Source: Pseudomonas pisciculturae (lineage in GTDB: Bacteria; Pseudomonadota; Gammaproteobacteria; Pseudomonadales; Pseudomonadaceae). From it: a stretch of 64,000 nucleotides of DNA. Position 1 is the stretch's first letter, and every line of letters begins with the position of its first letter. The notes beneath the pieces are model-generated. The model ran no database searches. It saw only the letters and a program-made list of their open reading frames with translations, and was not told the origin of the DNA. This document shows, piece after piece, positions 54,225 through 63,483 of the stretch. Location: positions 103,272-167,271 of the forward strand of contig NZ_JACVZE010000011.1 of assembly GCF_015461805.1 (NCBI RefSeq). Direction: 5' to 3'. Made by a program: the position numbers and the translations under genes.

Positions 54225-56591
54225 ATGAATTTTTCGCGCCTGCTTTGCTCGGTTGCGCTGCTGCTCAATGCCACACTGGCACTCGCCCAGGGTTTCAAAA
54301 TCTCGGATATTCGAATCAACGGCCTGCAACGGGTATCGGCGGGCAGCGTGTTCGGCGCACTGCCGCTGAACGTCGGCGACGAGGCGGATGACCGGCGCCT
54401 GGTGGACGCTACGCGTGCGCTATTCAAGATCGGCTACTTCCAGGACATCCAACTGAGCCGCGAAGGCGATGTGCTAATTATCAATGTAGTCGAGCGCCCT
54501 TCGGTTGCCAGTATCGAGTTCGAGGGCAACAAGGCCATCGCCACCGAAGACTTGATGAAGGGCATGAAGCAGTCCGGCCTGGCCGAGGGTGAGATTTTCC
54601 AGCGCGCAACCCTTGAAGGTGTGCGCAACGAATTGCAACGCCAGTACGTGGCCCAGGGGCGTTATTCGGCATCGGTCGAAACCGAGGTAATGGCCCAGCC
54701 GCGCAATCGGGTGGGGGTAAAGATCAAGATCAATGAGGGCGAAGTGGCGTCGATCCAGCACATCAACGTGGTAGGCAACACGGTGTTCCCCGATGAAGCA
54801 TTGATCGACCAGTTCACCCTCAAGACCAGCAACTGGCTATCGTTTTTCAAGAATGACGATAAATATGCGCGGGAAAAACTCTCCGGCGACTTGGAGCGCT
54901 TGCGCTCGTATTACCTGGACCGTGGCTACATCAATATGGATATCGCTTCGACCCAGGTCTCCATGACCCCGGACAAGAAGCACGTCTATATCACTGTGAA
55001 TATCCAGGAAGGCCAGAAATACACGGTGCGCGAGGTAAAGCTCAGCGGTGAATTGAAGGTGCCGGAAGATCAGGTGCAATCACTGCTGCTGGTGCAAAAA
55101 GGCCAGGTGTTCTCGCGCAAGTTGATGACCACCACCTCGGAACTGATTACCCGTCGCCTGGGCAATGAGGGCTACACCTTCGCCAACGTCAATGGCGTAC
55201 CACAGGTTGATGATAAAGGTCACACCGTGGATATCACGTTCGCCGTCGACCCCGGCAAGCGAGCCTACGTCGACCGGGTTAACTTCCGTGGCAATACCAA
55301 GACCGACGACAAGGTGCTGCGCCGTGAAATGCGCCAGATGGAAGGTGGTTGGGCGTCGACCTACCTGATCGATCAGTCCAAGGTGCGCCTCGAACGCCTG
55401 GGGTTCTTCAAGGAGGTCAACGTTGAAACCCCGGCGGTTGCGGGCGTGGACGATCAGCTGGATGTGAACTACGCCGTAGAGGAACAAGCGTCCGGCTCGA
55501 TTACCGCCAGCGTCGGCTTTGCCCAGAGCGCGGGGTTGATCCTCGGTGGCTCGATCACCCAGAACAACTTCCTTGGCACCGGCAACTACGCAAGCCTGGG
55601 GCTGACTCGTTCGGAGTACCAGAGCAAGTACAACATCGGCTTTACCGACCCCTACTTCACCCCGGACGGCGTGAGCTTGGGTTACAACGCGTTCTACAGC
55701 AAGACCGACTACAACAAGTACTACGACGATGGCGTGTCGTACTACGCCATCAACAGCTATGGTTTGGGTGCGTCCCTCGGCTACCCGATCAATGAAACCT
55801 CACGCTTGAACTTTGGCCTGACGGTGCAGCACGACAGCATCGAGCCGGGCACCTACAGCGCGGATGAGATCTATGATTTTGTCGAGCGAGAAGGCAAGGA
55901 GTTCACTAACTTCAAGGCCAACCTTGGCTGGTCGGAGTCGACGCTGAACAAGGGCATACTGGCGACCCGCGGATACGCGCAGAGCCTCAATTTCATGGCG
56001 ACGGTGCCCGGCAGCGACTTGAGCTTCTACAAGATCGATTACTCGGGGCAAACCTACGTTCCCGTCACCAACAGCACCACCCTGCGCTTCCACACCAAAC
56101 TCGGCTACGGTAACGGCTATGGCTCGACGGCCAGCCTGCCCTTTTATGAAACCTATACGGCTGGCGGCGAAGGCACTGTGCGCGGCTTTGAAAGCGGCAC
56201 CCTCGGCCCCCGCAACACCCCGGCCACCGGCACCTATTCCAGTGCTGGCCAGGCGTACTACTCCGACCGCGACACTGAGGCGCTGGGCGGCAACATTCTG
56301 ATCACCGGCGGCGTGGAATACTTGTTCCCAGTGCCGTTCATCAAAGACAACAAGTCGGTGCGTACCTCGCTGTTTTGGGACGTGGGTACGGTGTACTCGG
56401 ACAAGTGCTACCTGAGTACGACACAAGGCTGTGGCAGTGTTGACCTGAGCCAGATGGCCAGCTCTGTCGGGGTTGGGGTGACGTGGTACAGCCCGTTGGG
56501 GCCGTTAAGTGTGAACCTGGCGTACCCGATCAAGACGCCCGAGAACGCGGATAAGCAAGTGTTTCAGTTCTCGATGGGGCAGACGTTTTGA
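54225..56591 (+). CDS. BamA/Omp85-family outer-membrane assembly protein (paralogue)
   Basis: A 788-residue Omp85 protein. Signal peptide MNFSRLLCSVALLLNATLALA, five POTRA-like repeats over about residues 22-420 (first: FKISDIRINGLQRVSAGSVF; fifth: KRAYVDRVNFRGNTKTDDKVLRREMRQMEGG), and a 16-strand-type barrel with the diagnostic VRGF at residues 652-655 and closing strand QVFQFSMGQTF. BamA normally inserts beta-barrel proteins with BamB-E. Here the gene is not in the usual setting beside rseP, skp and lpxD, so it is likely an additional copy. Start ATG 54225; a TTG precedes it. Confidence 0.9.
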   Translation: MNFSRLLCSVALLLNATLALAQGFKISDIRINGLQRVSAGSVFGALPLNVGDEADDRRLVDATRALFKIGYFQDIQLSREGDVLIINVVERPSVASIEFEGNKAIATEDLMKGMKQSGLAEGEIFQRATLEGVRNELQRQYVAQGRYSASVETEVMAQPRNRVGVKIKINEGEVASIQHINVVGNTVFPDEALIDQFTLKTSNWLSFFKNDDKYAREKLSGDLERLRSYYLDRGYINMDIASTQVSMTPDKKHVYITVNIQEGQKYTVREVKLSGELKVPEDQVQSLLLVQKGQVFSRKLMTTTSELITRRLGNEGYTFANVNGVPQVDDKGHTVDITFAVDPGKRAYVDRVNFRGNTKTDDKVLRREMRQMEGGWASTYLIDQSKVRLERLGFFKEVNVETPAVAGVDDQLDVNYAVEEQASGSITASVGFAQSAGLILGGSITQNNFLGTGNYASLGLTRSEYQSKYNIGFTDPYFTPDGVSLGYNAFYSKTDYNKYYDDGVSYYAINSYGLGASLGYPINETSRLNFGLTVQHDSIEPGTYSADEIYDFVEREGKEFTNFKANLGWSESTLNKGILATRGYAQSLNFMATVPGSDLSFYKIDYSGQTYVPVTNSTTLRFHTKLGYGNGYGSTASLPFYETYTAGGEGTVRGFESGTLGPRNTPATGTYSSAGQAYYSDRDTEALGGNILITGGVEYLFPVPFIKDNKSVRTSLFWDVGTVYSDKCYLSTTQGCGSVDLSQMASSVGVGVTWYSPLGPLSVNLAYPIKTPENADKQVFQFSMGQTF

Positions 56592-56674
56592 GGGCCGTGT
56601 TTTTATAAAAGGAACTGCGTAAGCGAGCTCAGGTCCGGTAGAGTAGGAGTTATTACTTTATTGCGTAGGGTTCG

Positions 56675-57445
56675 ATGAAACAGATCCCCTCTTACCTGGA
56701 CCTGCACGATTTTGATGCGTGCCGAAAGACTCATACCGGTGCAGTGTTCATCATTGCATCGGGCCCTTCGGCCAAGTCGTTTCCTCTCGAAAAATTCGCC
56801 CACGTGCCGATGATCACGATGAATGGGGCGATTTCGATGTTTCTGAACACTGATGTAAAGCCGCTTTTCTATGCCTGCACCGACAGGAGCTTTTCTGAGC
56901 AACAACCTGATTTGTTCAATTACGCAATGGCCGTCAGTCAAAACGTTGCGCTTTGGGAAGACCATGCACGCTCTTTGGAGACGTTCCCCGCAGGGCATCT
57001 ATACCCGCTAGCCAAGGCATTGCGACCGTCCTGGCTTGATACTGTGCTAGGCAAACACCCAGCACTGGTCACTCGTCGTTCATTACCCGGCTTTCGCGGA
57101 CGCCCCATTGGGTTCAGCAAAGACATGAGCGAGGGGTTCTTTGATGCGCGAACCGTTGCGTACCTGGCCCTGCAACTGGCCTACCACCTCGGGTTCTCCA
57201 AGGTGTTTATGGTGGGCGTTGATTTGAACGAGAAATCCGGGAGATTTTACGAAAACGATGAATCCAGCAAGTCGCCCTGCGGGCTGGATCAGCACTATCA
57301 CACCCGCATATTGCCGTCGTTTGAGTTAATGGCCAGCAAAATCGTGGGGGATGATTTCAGGGTTTATAACCTGTCTGAGTGTTCCAGAATTCCGGAGAGT
57401 GTGGTGCCGCGGGTGGGGTTGGGGGTGGTTGAGGGGTTGCTTTAG
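56675..57445 (+). CDS. DUF115-like / LPS core-associated protein
   Basis: A 256-residue cytoplasmic-looking protein. The motif VFIIASGPSAKSFPLEKF near residue 25 resembles the GPS-type nucleotide/sugar-binding start of DUF115 (MptE-like) and motility- or LPS-associated glycosyltransferase relatives; FMVGVDLN near residue 180 fits the same fold. Proteins of this kind occur in Pseudomonas LPS core clusters. Function here is a guess. No partner gene lies next to it, and it is followed by a strong terminator. Confidence 0.55.
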   Translation: MKQIPSYLDLHDFDACRKTHTGAVFIIASGPSAKSFPLEKFAHVPMITMNGAISMFLNTDVKPLFYACTDRSFSEQQPDLFNYAMAVSQNVALWEDHARSLETFPAGHLYPLAKALRPSWLDTVLGKHPALVTRRSLPGFRGRPIGFSKDMSEGFFDARTVAYLALQLAYHLGFSKVFMVGVDLNEKSGRFYENDESSKSPCGLDQHYHTRILPSFELMASKIVGDDFRVYNLSECSRIPESVVPRVGLGVVEGLL

Positions 57446-57482
57446 TAGTCTGACTTGCTGATTTGCAAAGGTCACAAACGAG

Positions 57483-57517
57483 AAAGGGGCAATCATCTAA
57501 ATGATTGCCCCTTTTTC
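57483..57517 (+). terminator. Strong Rho-independent terminator
   Basis: A 14-bp perfect stem AAAGGGGCAATCAT/ATGATTGCCCCTTT with a CTAA loop, followed by TTTCT. A-rich on the left, so it may work in both directions. It closes the DUF115-like gene. Confidence 0.9.
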
Positions 57518-57857
57518 TAATTAAAGTCTGGACCGCGTGATGAAAACACTTTCACTTAACAGCAATACCAGACGCAAGCGCACGCCTGACGATGTTAGAA
57601 AGGGATTATGAGGCTCTGCAAAGTCTCTTACATCTCATCTCAGAAACTTCCTACAAGCTTTCCACAAACCTCCTACAGACTTTCGCTAAGAAACCCCCTA
57701 TCCGTTCGGGTCTATATTCCTGCACCCGCTTCCAACAACAAACGCACGTCGACTCAGATCAAGAAAGCGCTCGAATAGAGCACTGGCTATATTGGAGTTG
57801 TTTGTATCTGTATAGCCTTTTGATAAGCTCACCGACTAACTGAAGGCAGGGACTCCA
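57518..57857. other. Intergenic region without a convincing gene
   Basis: About 340 bp, lower in GC than the upstream region. An 83-codon plus-strand frame at 57592 has no ribosome-binding site or recognisable family. It should carry the promoter of the NHL-repeat lipoprotein, whose ATG is preceded by AAGGCAGGG. The change in base composition begins here. Confidence 0.55.
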
Positions 57858-59762
57858 ATGAAAATAATACTACTTGTTTCAAGTCTAGCGCTGAGCGCTT
57901 GCGGCAACAACACTCTGACCGGACCTGTATCAGGTGAAGTAATATTTGGTATTGATTCTTCAAAGCCTACTCTCGCAGAGAATGCCAGGCTCAATTACCC
58001 CGAAGATGCTGTTGAGGCGAAAGATGGATCAATATATGTATCCGATACGCACCTGCATATCATCAGGAAACTCACCGATGGCGTCATGGAGCATTATGCA
58101 GGCACATTTGAAGCCGGCTTCAACGGCGACGGCCTAAGAAAATCGGCACGGCTCAATTTCCCTACCGGGCTCCTTATTTCTGAAGACCAAAAATTTTTAA
58201 CGTTCTCGGACAGCGGTAACAACCTGCTTCGACAGATAGATCTCGACACCGGGATAGTCAAGACCATCGCGGGTAGACCAGGCGAGATTGAGCTTCCAAA
58301 AATTGGCGAAACCGCCAGTGAATCGCCAGTAGGCTATGTGGCCTCATTAAAGTACAACTTGAATGGGGAGCTTTGTTTTCCTTCATCACATATTGTAAAT
58401 GGCATAGCAATTGCGGGCGGCATCTACTGCATCGACAACACTCAAAAGATCCGGACAAACCAGACAACTTCTTCTTATCACTTGAAAAATGCAAAAGATA
58501 TCTTGATTGATAAAAATGAAACATATGCCACCGAACTGGAAAAACTTTACAGATTCAAAGGCCATGAAAAGCCGAAAGAAGTTGAACTGCAAAGTGGCTA
58601 TGGAAAGGGCCTTGCCAAGCTAGGTGAAACGCTCTTCGTGGGCAATCACACTTTACTTTATGCTATCGATGAGAGTTTAAACCCGACGGTGGCAGCATCT
58701 GGATTCGCGAATATATCGAACGTTAAGCCTTACAAAGAAGGCTTGCTGATCACAGACTCGGACCAGGGCGTACTTTACTCATTCAATGGAACCACAAAAA
58801 CTCAACTCACAGGTACCAGCGAGCACGCCATAGGCGCGCTGACCAGCGTTGCACAGTACGGTGAAGGTAAGCTGCTAATCCTTGACAATCAGCGCCCTAG
58901 GATTTTCATTCACGACATTGCTACCGGTAAGTCGTCGGTATGGGCGGGCACGGGTGAGCAAGGCTGGGCATCAATCAATGTCGACAAGCTAAGCACTAAA
59001 TTTTATTACCCTACAGCAATTGCCGTAGACAAAAACCTGAACGTTTATGTCTCCGAGCAACACCGCATCATGAAGATCAACAATGAGGGGCAAGTTAGCC
59101 GCTTTGCCGGATACGAAAAAGACGGTGATATTGACGACGACAACCCTGAAAATGCGCGCTTCCGATCGATCAGCGGTATGTCTTTTGGGCCACAGGGAAC
59201 CCTCTATGTTTCTGACACTTACAACAACAAAGTGCGCAAGATCAGCCCAAGCGGGAAAGTGCAAACCTTTGCAGGCAACGGAAGTGTTGGTACACCGGTC
59301 GTCGGGCGCACCTCAACTGATATACAGCTAAATCACCCTCTAGGTGTCATTGCCCTTGAAAATGGTGAAGTGCTCATTGCGGACAGCTGGAACAACTCGG
59401 TGATACGCGTTGACAAAACAGGCATCGTACACAACTTTGCTGGAAAGCAAGTTCAGTCAATGTATCAGGGAATGGGAAGTTATTCGGGAGATAACCAGCT
59501 CGCCATGGAGGCAGGCTTAAATACCCCAGCCAACTTAGCAATTGATACTCGCGGGAACGTATACATTGCAGATCAGTTCAACCACAAGATCAGAATGGTT
59601 TCCACAAACGGCAACATCATAACGATTGCTGGCGAGGCCCAAGGGTTCGCGCCAAATGGGAAAAGACTTAACTTCCCCAACGGCTTACAGGTCATTAACG
59701 GGTATCTCTATGTTGCTGACAGTGGAAACAGGCTGGTCGCAAGATACAAAGTCGATCAGTAA
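57858..59762 (+). CDS. NHL-repeat (beta-propeller) lipoprotein
   Basis: A 634-residue predicted lipoprotein: signal MKIILLVSSLALSAC with lipidated Cys15. At least seven NHL-like blades are visible, e.g. YPEDAVEAKDGSIYVSDTHLHIIRKL-type pattern near residue 50, YPTAIAVDKNLNVYVSEQHR, GMSFGPQGTLYVSDTYNNKV, VIALENGEVLIADSWNNSV and LAIDTRGNVYIADQFNHKI. The fold is a ligand- or protein-binding propeller exposed in the envelope. Codon use is AT-richer than upstream genes. It may belong to the phage-like island next to it or be unrelated; no enzymatic motif was found. Confidence 0.85.
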   Translation: MKIILLVSSLALSACGNNTLTGPVSGEVIFGIDSSKPTLAENARLNYPEDAVEAKDGSIYVSDTHLHIIRKLTDGVMEHYAGTFEAGFNGDGLRKSARLNFPTGLLISEDQKFLTFSDSGNNLLRQIDLDTGIVKTIAGRPGEIELPKIGETASESPVGYVASLKYNLNGELCFPSSHIVNGIAIAGGIYCIDNTQKIRTNQTTSSYHLKNAKDILIDKNETYATELEKLYRFKGHEKPKEVELQSGYGKGLAKLGETLFVGNHTLLYAIDESLNPTVAASGFANISNVKPYKEGLLITDSDQGVLYSFNGTTKTQLTGTSEHAIGALTSVAQYGEGKLLILDNQRPRIFIHDIATGKSSVWAGTGEQGWASINVDKLSTKFYYPTAIAVDKNLNVYVSEQHRIMKINNEGQVSRFAGYEKDGDIDDDNPENARFRSISGMSFGPQGTLYVSDTYNNKVRKISPSGKVQTFAGNGSVGTPVVGRTSTDIQLNHPLGVIALENGEVLIADSWNNSVIRVDKTGIVHNFAGKQVQSMYQGMGSYSGDNQLAMEAGLNTPANLAIDTRGNVYIADQFNHKIRMVSTNGNIITIAGEAQGFAPNGKRLNFPNGLQVINGYLYVADSGNRLVARYKVDQ

Positions 59763-59772
59763 TTTATAGAAC

Positions 59773-59804
59773 AGAGGCAGGATCGCGCGACAATCCTGCC
59801 CTCT
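59773..59804. terminator. Hairpin between convergent lipoprotein and tail-fibre genes
   Basis: AGAGGCAGGAT and ATCCTGCC(C)TCT form an 11-bp stem with one bulge and a 9-base loop. No long T-run follows, but the location between two convergent stops suits a shared terminator. Confidence 0.5.
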
Positions 59805-61143
59805 ATGGCTCAAACCAGCCCGTTGGGGTTAGTTGCCCGTTGGATCGAGATCCTTGTAGCGTCCCCGCTGTGGTAATACAGAACGTTTGCGCGTACAGAA
59901 AGGCTAGTGATACACCGCCAAATACAAAACTCCTACTTGAAGAATTATCCTTATAGTCATAATTCGAACGAACGATGTGATTTCCCGAGTCGGGGGAAAA
60001 GTACTCAGCGTAGTCGCCACCTGATGCAGTGCTCATCCGACACAATGAATCCAACCGAACTCCTGAGGCGAGCGGCGAGATGTAACCCGCGCAGTTGATT
60101 GTCGTATTGGTTTGGGCGCCTACAGTATCGGGTGAAAGAATGTATATGCCTTTTGATACAACCTCGATGCCAGTATCGTAGATATTCCTGACCTCTAACG
60201 TATCGTAATAGAAAGTAGCCAGATAGCAGAATTCTGCAAAGCCTGGTGGCGCAGGCAAAAGGTAGTCACCAAACGCCAAGGCTCCAACCGAATCAAGCGT
60301 GATGCTGTCAGGCGCATTCGCAGTAATCGTCGCTACGCGGCCGCTGAAGATCCCCGCCTCGCTAATCACAAGGCATTTCACCCCAGTGAGGTTGTTTGTC
60401 GCTGACCATGCGTAGGTTTGGGCCTGAACTGTGTGTATCCCTTCCCCCGCCTTGTTCAAATTTACAACGAGCCCTACGACGCTGGACACACGCAAAAATG
60501 GCATAGTCTTGATTGCCGCAGTGGAACTCGTCGCGTTGGAAACCGCAAAAGCGGCGTACCAGTTTTCAGCCTTTACAACACTTTCAGCTCCGAGACCTGC
60601 CGGCGCAATGCTCGCCACCTTTGTACTCATGGGCAGAACCCTGGCACGTCCACCGGTGTAGCCACCCATGAAACGAAATTCACCCATGATCACAAAGTTA
60701 TTCGAAACATGTACGGTGGTCGCAGAGCCGTATCTCAAAACGGGCCTTGGTCCCGTTGGCCACTGTGTAAAAGGGGTTTGGACAGTATCCGCCAGCGTTA
60801 CAGGCAGCACTCCACCAGTGGGTACGACTGAAGCTGCCAAACTCGCTGACGCATTGCAGTTTTTTTTCGTTGCCGCGTCCTCGGTGCCTACCGGATATTT
60901 ACCGCCGCCGATTCGGTGGTTTTCAGCCAGCGCGGTCGTGGTAACGACGCTACCGCCCTGCCCATCCCCTACCCCGTTGACCTTGTAATGCGCACCAAGG
61001 ATTAGGGTGATTGAAGCGCCCGCAGGGTCAATGCAGGTGATGAGCAAGTCCTCATTCGCGAATAACTTGAAATGAACCGAGTAGTGGGTGATGAGCCCAT
61101 TTGTCATGAACTTAGCAATGCTATCAACGGTATTTACGGCCAC
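59803..61143 (-). CDS. Phage tail-fibre protein (T7-fibre-like N-terminus)
   Basis: A 446-residue protein. Residues about 15-70 (THYSVHFKLFANEDLLITCID ... GAHYKVNGVGDGQGGSVVTT) follow the pattern of the T7-type tail-fibre N-terminal domain that attaches to the virion. The remainder is Ser/Thr/Gly-rich beta structure with a C-terminal signature TPTGWFEP. The first codon is GTG at 61143, fixed by AAGGAG 8 bp upstream. No capsid, portal or integrase gene is adjacent, so this is an orphan or remnant. It would bind a cell-surface receptor. Confidence 0.75.
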   Translation of the reverse strand: MAVNTVDSIAKFMTNGLITHYSVHFKLFANEDLLITCIDPAGASITLILGAHYKVNGVGDGQGGSVVTTTALAENHRIGGGKYPVGTEDAATKKNCNASASLAASVVPTGGVLPVTLADTVQTPFTQWPTGPRPVLRYGSATTVHVSNNFVIMGEFRFMGGYTGGRARVLPMSTKVASIAPAGLGAESVVKAENWYAAFAVSNATSSTAAIKTMPFLRVSSVVGLVVNLNKAGEGIHTVQAQTYAWSATNNLTGVKCLVISEAGIFSGRVATITANAPDSITLDSVGALAFGDYLLPAPPGFAEFCYLATFYYDTLEVRNIYDTGIEVVSKGIYILSPDTVGAQTNTTINCAGYISPLASGVRLDSLCRMSTASGGDYAEYFSPDSGNHIVRSNYDYKDNSSSRSFVFGGVSLAFLYAQTFCITTAGTLQGSRSNGQLTPTGWFEP

Positions 61144-61166
61144 GGTTGTGACTCCTTTCTATGGGC

Positions 61167-61192
61167 AAAAAAAAGCCCGATCAATATCGGGC
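61167..61192 (-). terminator. Rho-independent terminator after the acyltransferase gene
   Basis: On the minus strand GCCCGAT-ATTG-ATCGGGC followed by eight T residues. It lies between the acyltransferase stop (61371) and the tail-fibre start, separating the two transcripts. The remaining bases of this 227-bp gap show nothing clear. Confidence 0.85.
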
Positions 61193-61370
61193 CTGATTGG
61201 GTGTCGACGGTGTTATCTGGCTATAGCTATACCCAATCGGCACAAAAAAGTCGGATAGGATGAGTACATGACCGGGAGCGAGAACGGTGGACATGGATTT
61301 CTCAAGGCCCAGAAAATGCTCTGGCAGATATTGCTTTCGATCTAACTAATATCAATGAATGGAGGCTACG

Positions 61371-63341
61371 TTATTCTTTCTCTGTAATGCTGAACTGTTT
61401 AGCAAACCCTTCAAAAACAAGCACGGACCCAAAACCAGATAAGTGCCCACGGTCAAAAAAAGTCATATCTCTACCATCATAAACTAAGCATTCAAGCGGC
61501 CTATCACTTTTACAAAGAACCGACGAGGGGTTGAAATAACTGAAACCATACTTTAAGGACAACCTTTCGAGTATCAAATTTGAATACAGATAGTCATCTG
61601 ACTGCATAAATTGCCGCTCTTGCGAATAGATAATCTTTCTAGCCACAGACTGCATGGGCTCGACGGAAAAATCTGGCGAATTTCCAAACACTATCACTTG
61701 GGCACTCGTGACGCCAATATCTTTAAAAAACCGCTCAACGAGTTCTTCGTAGCGCTTTTCGCCGACAGAAATATAGGAACCCAACCAGTTTGCACCCACA
61801 ATCATTACATCACCAGTTTTCAAATCTGGAGCTATTGAGTTAACAAACCTATCTGAAAACTCAGCACAACGCCTATCCACATTTTCAACATAAGCAAACG
61901 GCCTACAACTGGTCCCTGTCCACTGCTGAATTATAAAATCGCTATTCCCGTAAATACTTCTCACGCCAACCATAAGATGCGCCGCTTCCGAATCACCATA
62001 AACAACCAGCCTACGACCATTCTCCACAGAAGTTGCGCACTGTTGCGCTATGAGACTGTCAACACCCTGCCCATAATCTATAAAACATTTACCCAGCCCA
62101 TACACCGTCATTGTTTCATTGTAGCCGGCGATAGTCCCAAGATTGGCCGCGACTTGTTGCGGAAATATTCTAAATTCAAAGCCGCCGTTTTTATGAGTCA
62201 TATACCCAATAGCCCCCATCACCACCATAGAGGCCGCAAGAGCGTATGCCTTGCCAGCCCCGCCATCACCGACACGGATAGGACGCTCAATGAATCTATA
62301 GGTAATCCAAGCCAGAACCACCGACAGCAGCACTGCTGTCGCAAGCACCTTAACGCTCGGAATATCCCCCTCAATAATTCTCGCAAATGTCAGAATCGGC
62401 CAATGCCAGAGATACAGTGGGAAGCTTATCAATCCAACCCAAACCATAAGCCTGTGTGACAGAACAACTCGATTCAGCCAGGCGCCAGGACCGGCAGCTA
62501 GCAATAGAACAGTGCCGATTACTGGAACAGCAGCCCACTTCCCAGGAAAACCAATTTCTTCGTCTATCAGAAAAAAACCAAACCCGAGAATCATGGCGCC
62601 AGAAATTGATTGCATATTTGATACTATGCTCAACCTCGACGAAACCTGACTGTCGATTCTAGCCTTTACTAGGCTAAGGTATTCGCCTTTGTAAAGAACT
62701 GCCCACGCTAGCAAGCTACCGCATAACAACTCCCAAAATCGTGTATGCGGAGAATAGAACGTCACGGTGGGGTTATTTTCAACCCCGACCAAATTCATAG
62801 AAAAAGAAATAGTCGCAAAAAATATCGCAATGAAAAAAACGCTGAAGTTTAGTCTCCAGGCAATAATCAGCACAAGCGGCCACACAATATAAAACTGCTC
62901 TTCGATACCTAGACTCCACAAATGTAAAAGCGGCTTTGCCTCTGCCGCGCTATCAAAGTACCCAACCTCACTAAGCAACGTAAAGTTTGATATAAAACCA
63001 GCGCCTGAAGCTATATGCTTTCCTAGGAGGGCAAATTCATCTGCCAAAAGGACGCGCCATCCAATGACATAGCAGATGACCAACACAAACAGTAAGCTAG
63101 GAAATATGCGCTTAATTCGCCTGACGTAAAAATCTCCAATACTGAACATTCCACGATCAAGACTTTTAAATATAATCGTGGAGATCAAGAAGCCCGAGAT
63201 AACAAAAAATACGTCAACCCCAATGAATCCGCCTCTCAATACTTCGGGAAAGGCATGAAACAAAACGACTGAAAGTACCGCTACCGCCCTGAGACCGTCA
63301 ATGTCCGGGCGATATTTTGGATGGGACAAATTTGAGGTCAT
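61371..63341 (-). CDS. OafA/YrhL-type membrane acyltransferase with C-terminal SGNH domain
   Basis: A 656-residue protein. The N-terminal acyltransferase-3 domain spans about ten membrane helices: RPDIDGLRAVAVLSVVLFHA, GGFIGVDVFFVISGFLIS, RRIKRIFPSLL, and LLHLWSLGIEEQFYIVWP, then PLYLWHWPIL. From about residue 400 a periplasmic SGNH esterase-like domain follows (VVYGDSEAAHLM; RGHLSGFGS). Such proteins O-acetylate LPS O-antigen or other surface sugars. Lying between two tail-fibre genes, it may alter the phage receptor (serotype conversion). Start: ATG 63341 matches the family; a TTG eleven codons upstream is possible. Confidence 0.88.
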   Translation of the reverse strand: MTSNLSHPKYRPDIDGLRAVAVLSVVLFHAFPEVLRGGFIGVDVFFVISGFLISTIIFKSLDRGMFSIGDFYVRRIKRIFPSLLFVLVICYVIGWRVLLADEFALLGKHIASGAGFISNFTLLSEVGYFDSAAEAKPLLHLWSLGIEEQFYIVWPLVLIIAWRLNFSVFFIAIFFATISFSMNLVGVENNPTVTFYSPHTRFWELLCGSLLAWAVLYKGEYLSLVKARIDSQVSSRLSIVSNMQSISGAMILGFGFFLIDEEIGFPGKWAAVPVIGTVLLLAAGPGAWLNRVVLSHRLMVWVGLISFPLYLWHWPILTFARIIEGDIPSVKVLATAVLLSVVLAWITYRFIERPIRVGDGGAGKAYALAASMVVMGAIGYMTHKNGGFEFRIFPQQVAANLGTIAGYNETMTVYGLGKCFIDYGQGVDSLIAQQCATSVENGRRLVVYGDSEAAHLMVGVRSIYGNSDFIIQQWTGTSCRPFAYVENVDRRCAEFSDRFVNSIAPDLKTGDVMIVGANWLGSYISVGEKRYEELVERFFKDIGVTSAQVIVFGNSPDFSVEPMQSVARKIIYSQERQFMQSDDYLYSNLILERLSLKYGFSYFNPSSVLCKSDRPLECLVYDGRDMTFFDRGHLSGFGSVLVFEGFAKQFSITEKE

Positions 63342-63483
63342 TAGTCTGTTGCTATCCGTAGTAGACGAAGACAATAGGTATTGACTTTTGGGCGCATACT
63401 AAGTAATGCCGTTCGACACATTAAGCGTCAAGGCTTGTCCCGGGCGCCACACCACCGAGCCTCGCATAGCAGTGCTCCGTAGA

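Noticed and set aside
54111..54329. 72-codon minus-strand frame in the cpxR-bamA divergent region
   Set aside because: Overlaps the signal-peptide region of the BamA-like gene on the opposite strand and has no recognisable feature.
57592..57843. 83-codon plus-strand frame upstream of the lipoprotein
   Set aside because: No ribosome-binding site, no recognisable domain, and it ends just before the lipoprotein start in what should be promoter sequence.
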